In this document: positions 42,655 through 51,227 of the stretch, in pieces
Numbering within the stretch: position 1 is the first letter of the stretch
Layout of the letters: each line of letters begins with the position of its first letter
Assembly (NCBI GenBank): GCA_030425425.1
Contig: JAUIAO010000002.1
Location: 124,001 to 188,000, forward strand
DNA length: 64,000 bases
Source of the DNA: Bacteroidia bacterium
GTDB lineage: Bacteria > Bacteroidota > Bacteroidia > Cytophagales > Cyclobacteriaceae
Direction: 5' to 3'
Position numbers and translations under genes: made by a program
The notes under the pieces: generated by a model
Database searches by the model: none
Told to the model about the DNA's origin: nothing
Seen by the model: only the letters and a program-made list of their open reading frames with translations

Positions 42655-44100
42655 TTACCCCACACTTCCCTCAAGCGTGAGGGCGAGCAGTTTCTGCGCT
42701 TCCACTGCAAACTCCATAGGAAGCTTGTTCATTACTTCTTTAGCAAATCCATTTACAATCAGTGCTACGGCACTTTCTTCATCTATTCCTCGCTGCTGAC
42801 AATAAAAAATCTGATCTTCACCAATTTTTGAAGTAGTTGCTTCATGCTCAACTTGAGCTGAATTATTTTCCACATCTATGTAAGGGAAAGTGTGTGCACC
42901 ACATTTATCACCCATTAGCAAGGAGTCACATTGTGAGAAGTTCCGCGCGTTTGAAGCCCGCTTCATCACGTGTACCTGACCTCTGTAGCTGTTTTGTGAT
43001 TTTCCTGCAGAAATTCCTTTTGAGACAATTCTTGATCGGGTGTTTTTCCCTATATGAATCATCTTGGTACCGGTATCCGCTTGCTGGTGGTTGTTCGTTA
43101 CTGCTACAGAATAGAATTCTCCTTGTGAATTATCACCTTTCAGAATGCATGACGGATATTTCCAGGTTACTGCCGAGCCAGTTTCTACCTGTGTCCAGCT
43201 CACTTTAGAATTCTCACCTGCACAGATTGCTCGCTTAGTTACGAAATTGTAAATACCACCTTTTCCTTCTTTGTTTCCAGGGTACCAATTCTGTACGGTG
43301 GAGTATTTTACTTCAGCATCTTTGGCTGCATGAATCTCCACCACAGCGGCATGAAGCTGGTTTTCATCTCTCATCGGTGCAGTACACCCTTCGAGGTATG
43401 AAACGTATGATCCTTCATCTGCTACGATCAGAGTTCTCTCAAACTGACCTGTGTTAGCAGCATTGATTCGGAAGTATGTAGAAAGCTCCATCGGACATCT
43501 CACGCCCTTTGGTATGTAGCAGAATGAGCCATCTGAGAATACCGCACTGTTTAAAGCCGAGAAATAATTGTCATTTGCGGGAACAACAGATCCCAGATAT
43601 TTTTTTACCAATTCTGGGTGATCCTGCACAGCCTCGCTGAAAGAACAAAATATGATTCCAAGTTCAGAGAGCGTTTCTTTGAAAGTAGTAGCAACTGATA
43701 CTGAGTCGATTACAGCATCTACGGCTACTCCAGTAAGTCTTTTCTGTTCATTAAGAGATATTCCTAATCTCTCAAAAGTTTTGAGCAATTCAGGATCAAT
43801 TTCATCAAGACTTTTTGGTTTTTCCTTTTGCTTGGGTGCAGAATAGTACTTGATATCCTGATAATCGATGGCCGGATAATTTACATTAGACCAATCAGGC
43901 TCGGTCATTTCGGTCCATCTGCGAAAGGCTTTAAGTCGCCATTCCAATAACCATTCGGGCTCTTCTTTCTTAGCAGAAATAAACCTGATGATTTCTTCAT
44001 TAATACCCTTAGGGGCTTCATCCGCCTCAAAATCCACGTACCAGCCGTGTTCATATTCTTTCGAGGTGAATTCTTCTAATATATGATCGTCTTTACTCAT
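42655..44100 (-). CDS. sufB: SufB scaffold protein
   Basis: A 481-residue scaffold on which clusters are built. It has [40 protein letters not shown] split by the cysteine region, the active cysteine in [17 protein letters not shown], and [21 protein letters not shown]. It is first in the sufBCDSE-DUF59-bacilliredoxin gene run, which supplies iron-sulfur clusters and would serve the heavy demand from PFOR and Rnf. Confidence 0.95.
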   Translation of the reverse strand: MSKDDHILEEFTSKEYEHGWYVDFEADEAPKGINEEIIRFISAKKEEPEWLLEWRLKAFRRWTEMTEPDWSNVNYPAIDYQDIKYYSAPKQKEKPKSLDEIDPELLKTFERLGISLNEQKRLTGVAVDAVIDSVSVATTFKETLSELGIIFCSFSEAVQDHPELVKKYLGSVVPANDNYFSALNSAVFSDGSFCYIPKGVRCPMELSTYFRINAANTGQFERTLIVADEGSYVSYLEGCTAPMRDENQLHAAVVEIHAAKDAEVKYSTVQNWYPGNKEGKGGIYNFVTKRAICAGENSKVSWTQVETGSAVTWKYPSCILKGDNSQGEFYSVAVTNNHQQADTGTKMIHIGKNTRSRIVSKGISAGKSQNSYRGQVHVMKRASNARNFSQCDSLLMGDKCGAHTFPYIDVENNSAQVEHEATTSKIGEDQIFYCQQRGIDEESAVALIVNGFAKEVMNKLPMEFAVEAQKLLALTLEGSVG

Positions 44101-44170
44101 AGAATTTTCTCAATTCCTGTCGTTTATTAGCATAACTCCCAAGTCGCTTGGAAGTTTTGCAAATTAAACA

Positions 44171-44195
44171 CTTATTTAAATTAATTCTAAATAAG
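44171..44195 (-). promoter_or_regulatory. Candidate operator upstream of sufB
   Basis: CTTATTTA (44171-44178) and TAAATAAG (44188-44195) form a perfect 8-bp inverted repeat with a nine-base spacer. It lies about 70 bases upstream of sufB, in the sufB-lrp gap. An iron or cluster-responsive regulator is possible; none is identified. Confidence 0.4.
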
Positions 44196-44267
44196 CTCTA
44201 ACAAGAATTGAGTAATTCCATAAATTCTTAAAAGAGTGGGGTGTAAGCACGTGATCAACCAGTGATC

Positions 44268-44729
44268 TTAAAACTGTAGGTGTCTGTTTAGACTTTCTTC
44301 TAATGAAATGAAAGTTTCCGTTCTTTCTATACCCTCTACTTTTTGAATTTTGTCATGAAGAACATCCTTTAGGTGTCTTGTGTCCCTGCAATGGATCTTG
44401 ATGAAGATGTTATAATTTCCAGTAGTATAATGGACCTTCACTATCTCAGGAATTTCTTTCAGCTGCTCTACTACCGCATCATACAAAGAAGATTTTTGTA
44501 AGTAAATACCCAAAAAGCAGGTAACGTCGTACCCAAGCTTAGAGTAATCCATCTGAAGAGTAGTGCCTCTCACAACACCCATTTCTTCTAATTTTTTCAT
44601 CCTTACATGGACAGTACCACCAGAAACAAACACCTTTTTGGCGACTTCTGTGTAAGGGATTTTCGCGTCCTCAGTCAATAAATTGAGGATTTTCAGGTCA
44701 ACATTGTCAATTTCGTAATTCTTGCTCAT
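44268..44729 (-). CDS. Lrp/AsnC-family transcriptional regulator
   Basis: A 153-residue regulator. The N-terminal helix-turn-helix is IPYTEVAKKVFVSGGTVHVR with KKLEEMGVV, and the C-terminal RAM/effector domain has VTCFLGIYLQKSSLYDAV and TGNYNIFIKIHCRD. It is transcribed toward sufB, 167 bases away, and may be separate. A good -7 element lies at 44798-44805 on the minus strand. The effector is probably an amino acid, unproven. Confidence 0.9.
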   Translation of the reverse strand: MSKNYEIDNVDLKILNLLTEDAKIPYTEVAKKVFVSGGTVHVRMKKLEEMGVVRGTTLQMDYSKLGYDVTCFLGIYLQKSSLYDAVVEQLKEIPEIVKVHYTTGNYNIFIKIHCRDTRHLKDVLHDKIQKVEGIERTETFISLEESLNRHLQF

Positions 44730-44797
44730 TGTGCGTATGCTCTTTTCTATTTATTCAATAATAGTATTGCAATTTTAAAGCGTATCTAAATATACAC

Positions 44798-44805
44798 CAA
44801 ATTTA
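44798..44805 (-). promoter_or_regulatory. -7 promoter element of the Lrp gene
   Basis: On the minus strand the sequence TAAATTTG matches the TAnnTTTG consensus of Bacteroidota. It lies about 70 bases upstream of the lrp ATG at 44729. No clear TTG was found at -33. Confidence 0.45.
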
Positions 44806-44837
44806 TTAAAATATTTTTAATGTATTATCTGTTCTAT

Positions 44838-44845
44838 TACTTTTG
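44838..44845 (+). promoter_or_regulatory. -7 promoter element upstream of the tRNA-like RNA
   Basis: TACTTTTG matches TAnnTTTG. It lies about 40 bases upstream of the tRNA-like structure and is divergent from the lrp promoter 33 bases away. The -33 region is T-rich but lacks a clear TTG. Confidence 0.4.
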
Positions 44846-44883
44846 AATCATCAAAACGATCAGGAAGCAGATCTGATCCACAC

Positions 44884-45036
44884 TGTAGGGTGTTGAAATT
44901 GGCAGACATGCCCTCCTGTCTCGGGGGTGGAGATAAGGGATAAATCCTGGGTCTTTCACGATAAATTGCTTCGGCAAATTATCGTGGAACCGGGGCTAAC
45001 CGCTCCGTGGAGGTTCGAATCCTTCCCCTACAGCCA
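44884..45036 (+). ncRNA. tRNA-like RNA with a very long variable region
   Basis: A 153-nt stretch folds as a tRNA-like molecule. The acceptor arms are TGTAGGG (44884-44890) and CCCTACA (45026-45032), followed by G and an encoded CCA (45034-45036). The T arm is canonical: GGAGG, loop TTCGAAT, CCTTC. The D loop resembles class II tRNAs (AAATTGGCAGA), but the D stem has only two good pairs. The anticodon arm is CCCTC, loop CTGTCTC, GGGGG, giving triplet GUC, with U at position 37 where a purine is usual. The variable region is about 81 nt, closed by GGAG/CTCC and containing a hairpin with a TTCG loop (arms near 44958-44986). It may be a diverged or non-decoding tRNA-like RNA; identity is unknown. 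Confidence 0.55.
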
Positions 45037-45142
45037 TCATTTTTGGGTTAATGTTGTTTATTGAATCTGGTCGTAGTAGGGGTGCTGCGGCCATTTTCTT
45101 TTTATAGGTGCCCGATTTATCCTCTGCTTGCAGCCATCATTT
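45031..45142 (+). repeat. Direct repeat of the tRNA-like 3' end
   Basis: The 12-mer CAGCCATCATTT, which covers the last bases of the tRNA-like gene, occurs at 45031-45042 and again at 45131-45142. Such duplication of a tRNA 3' end is left by some integrating elements, but 12 bases is short and nothing mobile is nearby. Confidence 0.35.
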
Positions 45143-45420
45143 GTGGATCAGTCCGAAAATATGGGATCAATCAAAATAGATTTGAATTGATCTGTCAACC
45201 AACCAGGATTCTTTCTTCAATGTCATCCTTGGAGGAGCCAGTTTTTCGATACTCAGAAGGAACGCTGACTGTTTTGTTTAACGAAACATTGATTAGGTCA
45301 TATAGAGTATTTGATCTCTCCGGGAGAATAGAGAAAATTGGCCAATCAAGTGATGTGAATGAATTGGAAATAGCACTCAGAGGTTCTGGTGTGAAGATTA
45401 TTCAACTGTTCACCAATTAG
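45061..45420 (+). pseudogene. Possible remnant ending in a T9SS-type sorting domain
   Basis: The frame runs 119 codons from ATG 45061. Only its last 60 or so residues look like protein: FNETLIRSYRVFDLSGRIEK and SGVKIIQLFTN resemble the C-terminal sorting domains of T9SS-exported proteins. The first half does not look like a secreted protein and no signal peptide is present. I read this as the tail of a lost secreted gene, or a chance frame over that tail. It lies just upstream of the GH16 gene. Confidence 0.35.
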
Positions 45421-45546
45421 GGAGTAATCACCAAAAATATTCTTTTTGAATAGTAGCAATTATCAATACTTAAGGAATTGGTTCAATACCATCCATTTCA
45501 TCTCTAAATTGAAAATCAGAAATAGGACTCTTTATCCCAACAAGAA

Positions 45547-48500
45547 ATGAAATCATTCACTCTGCTCTTTATTGCAATTGTTTTTAGTGTCAATCTTTCT
45601 GCTCAGTGCACCAACGGAGCTACTGGCAATCAACCCGGAGAACAGTTTACATTGGTTTGGCAGGATGAGTTTGAAATCAACGGTCCTGTTTGTTCGGAAA
45701 ACTGGCATCACCAGACTCAACTTCCAGCTGGAGGGAGCTGGTACAATGGAGAAATTCAACATTACACTGATCGAACAGATAATGCCATTGTAGATGATGG
45801 AGTTTTGCACATCGTTGCCCGCAAAGAGACTTTTACAGATCAGAATGTTACGAAGAATTATACTACGGCCAGGCTCAATTCAAAGTTTGCTTTTACTTAT
45901 GGTAGAGTAGAGGTCAGAGCTAAACTTCCTACCGGGGTAGGCACATGGCCCGCTATATGGATGCTGGGTAAAAATATCAATGAAGATGGTGGATATTGGG
46001 ATTCAGAATTTGGAACCACCAACTGGCCGGCATGTGGAGAAATCGACATTATGGAGCATTGGGGGCACAATCAAAATTTTGTGCAAAGTGCTATGCACAC
46101 TCCATCCAGCTCCGGATCTACCATCAATAAAGGTGGGCAGACTATTCCCACGGTCAGTACAGAGTTTCATGTTTATCAGCTGGAATGGACTCCTGAGAAA
46201 ATGGTCTTTAGCGTAGATGATGTGGAGCATTACACTTATAATCCGGCGGTCAAAGATGCTTCTACCTGGCCGTTTGATGCAGAGCAATATCTACTTCTCA
46301 ATTTTGCTGTATTACCTTCAATAGAGACATCTTTTACCCAGGATACGCTCAGTGTGGACTATGTGCGAGTATATCAGAAAAGTGATTATAACGTCAATTT
46401 TCCAGAGGAAACAGCTGCTAACCCTACAGTAGATGCGTCTGACGTGACTTCTGTTTATAGTGACAGCTATGCGAACCTGACTAATGTGAATTTCAATCCA
46501 AATTGGCAGCAGACTACCACTTTTGAAACATTTTCTCTATCGGACAATGAGATGCTGCGCTACAAGAATTTCAATTACCAGGGAATAGAATTAAATCAGA
46601 ATCTTGATCTTACCAGTAAAACACATTTGCATCTGGATCTGTGGACGAAAGACGCTGATGTTGTGAAAGTTACCATCATTAGTAATTATGGAGATACACA
46701 AGAATATCTGGTAGGATTGGCACCTTTGACTCAGAAAGCCTGGAATTCCTATGATATTCCATTGACCTCATTTTCCGATCAGGGTGTTCCATTGGATGCT
46801 GTGTTTCAGCTGAAACTGGATGGTCAGGCAGGAACGACACCTTCGGAAATATTCGTTGACAATATCTATTTCTACAATCAGACTACCCCTCCCGATGTAC
46901 CCACTGCTGGTCCATCAGATCCTGTTGAATATCAGAATATGATTTCACTTTTCAGTGATAGCTTCACTAATGTTCCTATGGATACATGGCGCACCAGCTG
47001 GTCGGTGGCAGATATGGAAGAAGTTACATTATCAGGAAATGATGCGAAAAAATACTACAATCTGGATTACGCGGGAATAGAGATGATCAATAATCAAATT
47101 GATCTCACCAATATGACGCATGTTCACCTGGATTACTGGACACCTGATGCACAGGAGTTTGGATTTAAGTTGGTGGATTTTGGAGCAGATGGAGTGTATT
47201 CACCGCAGGTAGATGACAGTGAAGATTATGTGGCGATGGATCCGCTGGTGACTCATGAGTGGGCCAGTATGGATATTCCACTTTCTGAGTTTGCTAATTT
47301 ACAGAGCATCAAGAATATGGCTCAAATTATTCTGGTTGGTCAGCCGGCAGGTTCAGCTACTGTTTACATTGATAATTTTTATTTCCACAATAATCAGCCA
47401 GAGAATCTTGTGATCAGAGCGACTGAAACTGCCAGTAGAAATATCATTTGCAACAACCTTACAGTGAATGCTGGTAATACGCTGACCATTGACGCTGGAT
47501 ATTCGCTCACGATTCATGGTGATATGGACATTCAGGGTGAGCTGGTGATCAATTCTGGAGCATCGTTGATCACATTTGAAGGAAATCAAATGGATGAAGT
47601 CACGATCAGAAGAAATACCCGATACGCCGATGGTAAGTACAGTTTTGTGGGTTCGCCTGTAGAGCAAAGTACGGAAATCCTCGGTGCTGATTTGGGCAGT
47701 TGGGTGTATGAGTATGATGAGACTGTGAGCTACGGTGCTGATGGATTGGCAAGATGGAAAGACGCCAGTGCCAATCAATTGGAAACAGGGAAAGGCTACG
47801 CGCAGGCTGGTCAGAAAGAAATAACTTTTACCGGAATCCCTAATTCTGGTGCAATCAATTATACTGGTACTTTCACCGATAGATCCGATGACAATGATGG
47901 ATGGAACCTAGTAGCCAATCCATACGCTGCTGCCATCAGTGTGGAGCAATTTTTGGCATCTAATTCCAATACAACCAGGGCGATTTATCTCTGGGACGAC
48001 AATGGTTCGGATGTAGAGCGCGGAAGCAATGCCGACTATATTGTGGCAAATGCGCTGGCAGCTACACAAAACAGTCTTGCCGGAAATGGCAATCGCTACA
48101 ATGGATATTTGGGCTCTGGTCAGGGTTTCTTCGTGCAATTACAAAATGCAAACAACACCACAATCACTTTTGCGGAAAGCATGCGAGATGACTCCAATAA
48201 CGAGGATCAGCATTTCTTCAGGCAACTGGAAAACGAAAAAGAATTGATCAGAATCAACTTGACCGATCAGAATGGTTTGTTTAGGCAGGCGGTTTTAGGA
48301 ATGGTAGATGATACAGACACGGAGGCACTAAATCCACAATATGATGCACGGGTTTTCAATGAAGAGAATACCAGTATTTATACTATAAAAGGAGAGGAAC
48401 ACCTGGCTATTCAGGGTATAGACCGTGAGGATGAACAAGTAGCTATTGGCTTGACTATTGAGCAACCGGGTGTTTATCAGATTGATTTTATGATAGAAAA

Positions 48501-48852
48501 TATGATTTTGGGAAACTGGTATCTGTATGACCGACACACCGATCAGTATCAGTCAATCTCAGAGAATTACTCATTCATGGTGACGTCAGCAGGAAAGATT
48601 CGGGATCGTTTTGTTTTGGTAAAAGGAATTCGATCTATTTTGACTATTCCTCAGCATCATCAGATGTTTGTTCACGATCATCAGCTCCATTTGCCGGAAG
48701 ATTTTATAGGTGAATTAAGGATTTATAATCTCATGGGGCAATGTGTTTTCTATCAGCCAAATACCATGGAAACAACGATTCCATTAAGATTACCAAGTGG
48801 TGTATATCTGGTGAAGTCTAATAAACGAACTCAAAAAGTTATTATCCGATAA
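45547..48852 (+). CDS. Secreted GH16 beta-glucanase with two accessory domains and T9SS sorting domain
   Basis: A 1101-residue extracellular enzyme. The signal peptide ends NLSAQ. The GH16 domain spans about residues 25-285, with WPAIWMLGKN and the catalytic motif GEIDIMEH (Glu165, Asp167, Glu170), pointing to beta-1,3 or mixed-linked glucans such as laminarin. Two related beta-sandwich repeats follow (about 290-450 and 455-620; both contain a segment like IFVDNIYFYN or VYIDNFYFHN), probably carbohydrate-binding. A long beta region and a final segment, LRIYNLMGQCVFYQ through KSNKRTQKVIIR, form the T9SS type A sorting domain. It stands alone, about 10 kb from the Sus locus. Confidence 0.9.
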   Translation: MKSFTLLFIAIVFSVNLSAQCTNGATGNQPGEQFTLVWQDEFEINGPVCSENWHHQTQLPAGGSWYNGEIQHYTDRTDNAIVDDGVLHIVARKETFTDQNVTKNYTTARLNSKFAFTYGRVEVRAKLPTGVGTWPAIWMLGKNINEDGGYWDSEFGTTNWPACGEIDIMEHWGHNQNFVQSAMHTPSSSGSTINKGGQTIPTVSTEFHVYQLEWTPEKMVFSVDDVEHYTYNPAVKDASTWPFDAEQYLLLNFAVLPSIETSFTQDTLSVDYVRVYQKSDYNVNFPEETAANPTVDASDVTSVYSDSYANLTNVNFNPNWQQTTTFETFSLSDNEMLRYKNFNYQGIELNQNLDLTSKTHLHLDLWTKDADVVKVTIISNYGDTQEYLVGLAPLTQKAWNSYDIPLTSFSDQGVPLDAVFQLKLDGQAGTTPSEIFVDNIYFYNQTTPPDVPTAGPSDPVEYQNMISLFSDSFTNVPMDTWRTSWSVADMEEVTLSGNDAKKYYNLDYAGIEMINNQIDLTNMTHVHLDYWTPDAQEFGFKLVDFGADGVYSPQVDDSEDYVAMDPLVTHEWASMDIPLSEFANLQSIKNMAQIILVGQPAGSATVYIDNFYFHNNQPENLVIRATETASRNIICNNLTVNAGNTLTIDAGYSLTIHGDMDIQGELVINSGASLITFEGNQMDEVTIRRNTRYADGKYSFVGSPVEQSTEILGADLGSWVYEYDETVSYGADGLARWKDASANQLETGKGYAQAGQKEITFTGIPNSGAINYTGTFTDRSDDNDGWNLVANPYAAAISVEQFLASNSNTTRAIYLWDDNGSDVERGSNADYIVANALAATQNSLAGNGNRYNGYLGSGQGFFVQLQNANNTTITFAESMRDDSNNEDQHFFRQLENEKELIRINLTDQNGLFRQAVLGMVDDTDTEALNPQYDARVFNEENTSIYTIKGEEHLAIQGIDREDEQVAIGLTIEQPGVYQIDFMIENMILGNWYLYDRHTDQYQSISENYSFMVTSAGKIRDRFVLVKGIRSILTIPQHHQMFVHDHQLHLPEDFIGELRIYNLMGQCVFYQPNTMETTIPLRLPSGVYLVKSNKRTQKVIIR

Positions 48853-49172
48853 TTGTCTTTTAATGGTATCTGATAAAGGATTTTATTTAAGCTTCAAGAC
48901 TACAGCAGCGGCGGATCGTCCCCATCATAAAAGTGAGTTTCCAAGATCATCCTTTTAGAGCATAAAAGGTTTTAAGGCCCAGTGATGTTTTTTGGCCATT
49001 TCTTGGATCTAGAAAATTCTTTCTCAGATGCTGGTAACAATCAAGCATAAAAGGTTTTCTGATGTAATCATTTCAGAGGTATTATGGAATGTAAGTCAGT
49101 TTTTCAATGAGGATATGTAATAATTGGTTATCATGCGTTACTTACTATTGTGGTAGTATCAAGACTGAACAA
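48853..49172. repeat. Intergenic stretch with a 15-base direct repeat
   Basis: AGCATAAAAGGTTTT occurs at 48959-48973 and again at 49044-49058, 85 bases apart. The remainder of the gap shows no gene. An in-frame ATG at 49107 precedes the next gene's likely start at 49173, but the residues between lack signal-peptide character. Confidence 0.5.
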
Positions 49173-51035
49173 ATGAAAACCAAATATCTGTTGTTGTACA
49201 TTATCTTGTTTTCGCAGTTGTCCTTATCTGCTCAGTCAATACGTGGTAGTATACTGGATGAGCACAACTCTCCAGTTCCATTTGCCCATATCGTTATTCA
49301 GGGTACTTATGAGGGCACCATTTCAAATGCTGAAGGAAGGTTTGTGATTTTTACAAAATTTGAAAATCCAAGGCTGGAGGTTTCGTGCATTGGTTTTCAA
49401 AAAAAGCTAGTACCAGTCTCTGGTCGAAACCATGTGGTGATTAAGTTGTCACCAGAAAAAAAGATCCTCAATGAGGTGGTGATCCAGCCTAAAAATCATG
49501 CCCTCAAGCTATTAAAAGCGGCGATTAACAGCATTCCAAAAAACTACCCGGATACGGTTGAGCAGTTGACCGCATTTGTGCGGCAGTCCGCCAGATCTCC
49601 TTTAGACAGATCTCCATTTTATGAAATTGAACTTTCACTGGGGATCATTAAAAAGGGGTATAATCAACCGGGAAAGAGAGAAGGAACAGCCAAAATCCTT
49701 CAAAGCAGAAAGTTGGAGTTTCAGAGGATGGATTCGCTGGCGATTCGGTTTTATGGAGGAGCTCACTTGCCTTTTTGGGGTGATGCGGTGGCTAGAAGGT
49801 TAGGCCCTCTTGGTTTCTCGAAAATCGATGGTTACTGGCTGGATGTAGCAGATACTTTGGTTTATGACGGGAAACGACTTTTTGAAGTGAGATTTGAGCC
49901 AATACCGAAAAGTTCCGTGATCGGCTCAGGCTCTGTTTTTATACAGGATAGCTCTTATGCCATTACCAGATTTGTCATTGATTATGATGAAAAAGAATGT
50001 GCAGGGTTCACTGAAGATCTGTTGTCACCTTTGCGAAATTTCAAAAGAAAATACAGCGGCTATAGCATCAATTACGCTAATTATCAAGATGCCTGGAGAC
50101 TGTTAGATATTGATTACAAAACGGGTTTTGATAAAGAAAAAGTACCATACCTCACTCTGGAGGATCAATTGATCATTACGAGAGTCGATTCAGTAATCCA
50201 GGATATTCCCTATGTAGAAACAATCGGCTTCCATGATATCACCATAGATAAAGTAGGGGCCTATGATTCTACATTCTGGGATGGACAAAATACATTATTA
50301 CCCAGCCAGGATTTCCAAAATATGATGGAAATTCATCAGATTAGAGATACGTTAAGAAGCCAGACTAAGCATGAACGGATATTTGATTTTTTGAAGCGTT
50401 TGTATTCCAATTATAGTTTTGGCGGTACGTCTCTCGGTATACACAGTACTGATGTGAGTCACTCTTTGGTAAAAATCAAAACAGAGCAGGAGTCTGGTCA
50501 GGTGTTTTTTCAAAATATTGGAGTAGGCTTATTGATCAATGATCATTGGGCGATTGAGGGCACGAGCAGGGCTTCATTTGTAGCATCTACTTTTAGTGGA
50601 CTATGGCTGTCTTTAGTCTATCAGTGGAACCTCAATCCTAATGAAAGACCAGTTCGTTTGAAACCAAACCTGGGTATTGGCTATCAGCAATGGATGAATC
50701 ATCTGCAGAAAATCAATTCTTCAGAAACTTTTGAGGTCAAGTCGAAAAAATTCAGATCTGAAAATGTGGATGTTTACCTTGCTGAAAGATCACTGAGTAT
50801 TTTGCCAGGAGTGAAGTTGTCTGTGGAAAAGAGTAGAAGGTGGAGCTTCTATTTAAGCGCTTCTCGTAATTTCTCCTTTTTCCCGAATAAAGGACTTTAT
50901 TTTTCAGAGGATAAGTTTTTTGGAAAAACAGCCTTTCTCAAATCTTCTGACTCTTCAGTGAGTATTCAAACCAGCTCAGATTGGATATTCAATAATGAGT
51001 GGCAATTTGTAGTAGGGGCAACACTGAAGTATTAA
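49173..51035 (+). CDS. Outer-membrane protein with carboxypeptidase-like regulatory domain
   Basis: A 620-residue protein. The signal peptide (LLLYIILFSQLSLSAQ) supports ATG 49173 over 49107. The first 100 residues after it are the carboxypeptidase-like beta domain (IRGSILDEHNSPVPFAHIVI, ISNAEGRF, LNEVVIQP). A middle domain follows (KLLKAAINSIPKNYPDT), as in the DUF5686-like envelope proteins, and the C-terminal part has barrel-like strands ending FVVGATLKY. Function unknown; probably binding or assembly at the outer membrane. Confidence 0.7.
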   Translation: MKTKYLLLYIILFSQLSLSAQSIRGSILDEHNSPVPFAHIVIQGTYEGTISNAEGRFVIFTKFENPRLEVSCIGFQKKLVPVSGRNHVVIKLSPEKKILNEVVIQPKNHALKLLKAAINSIPKNYPDTVEQLTAFVRQSARSPLDRSPFYEIELSLGIIKKGYNQPGKREGTAKILQSRKLEFQRMDSLAIRFYGGAHLPFWGDAVARRLGPLGFSKIDGYWLDVADTLVYDGKRLFEVRFEPIPKSSVIGSGSVFIQDSSYAITRFVIDYDEKECAGFTEDLLSPLRNFKRKYSGYSINYANYQDAWRLLDIDYKTGFDKEKVPYLTLEDQLIITRVDSVIQDIPYVETIGFHDITIDKVGAYDSTFWDGQNTLLPSQDFQNMMEIHQIRDTLRSQTKHERIFDFLKRLYSNYSFGGTSLGIHSTDVSHSLVKIKTEQESGQVFFQNIGVGLLINDHWAIEGTSRASFVASTFSGLWLSLVYQWNLNPNERPVRLKPNLGIGYQQWMNHLQKINSSETFEVKSKKFRSENVDVYLAERSLSILPGVKLSVEKSRRWSFYLSASRNFSFFPNKGLYFSEDKFFGKTAFLKSSDSSVSIQTSSDWIFNNEWQFVVGATLKY

Positions 51036-51227
51036 CCTGCATTATTCATCAGAAATGTAGATCGTTTGCTTCAAGTGATTGATTTTCAGTGATGAATGAG
51101 AAGATTTTGAAAAAATTGATAACTCAAATTTGGGCTATTTGATTTTTGGCACTTCGAATCAATCACTCTGTAAATCAAAGTGTTACTGTTTCTCAATAAC
51201 TTACTCCCGAATTTTCAGGGTTAAAAC

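Noticed and set aside
44884-45036. Reading the RNA as tmRNA or tRNA-Sec
   Set aside because: It is too short and has no tag reading frame or alanine G-U pair for tmRNA; the anticodon and D stem do not fit tRNA-Sec.
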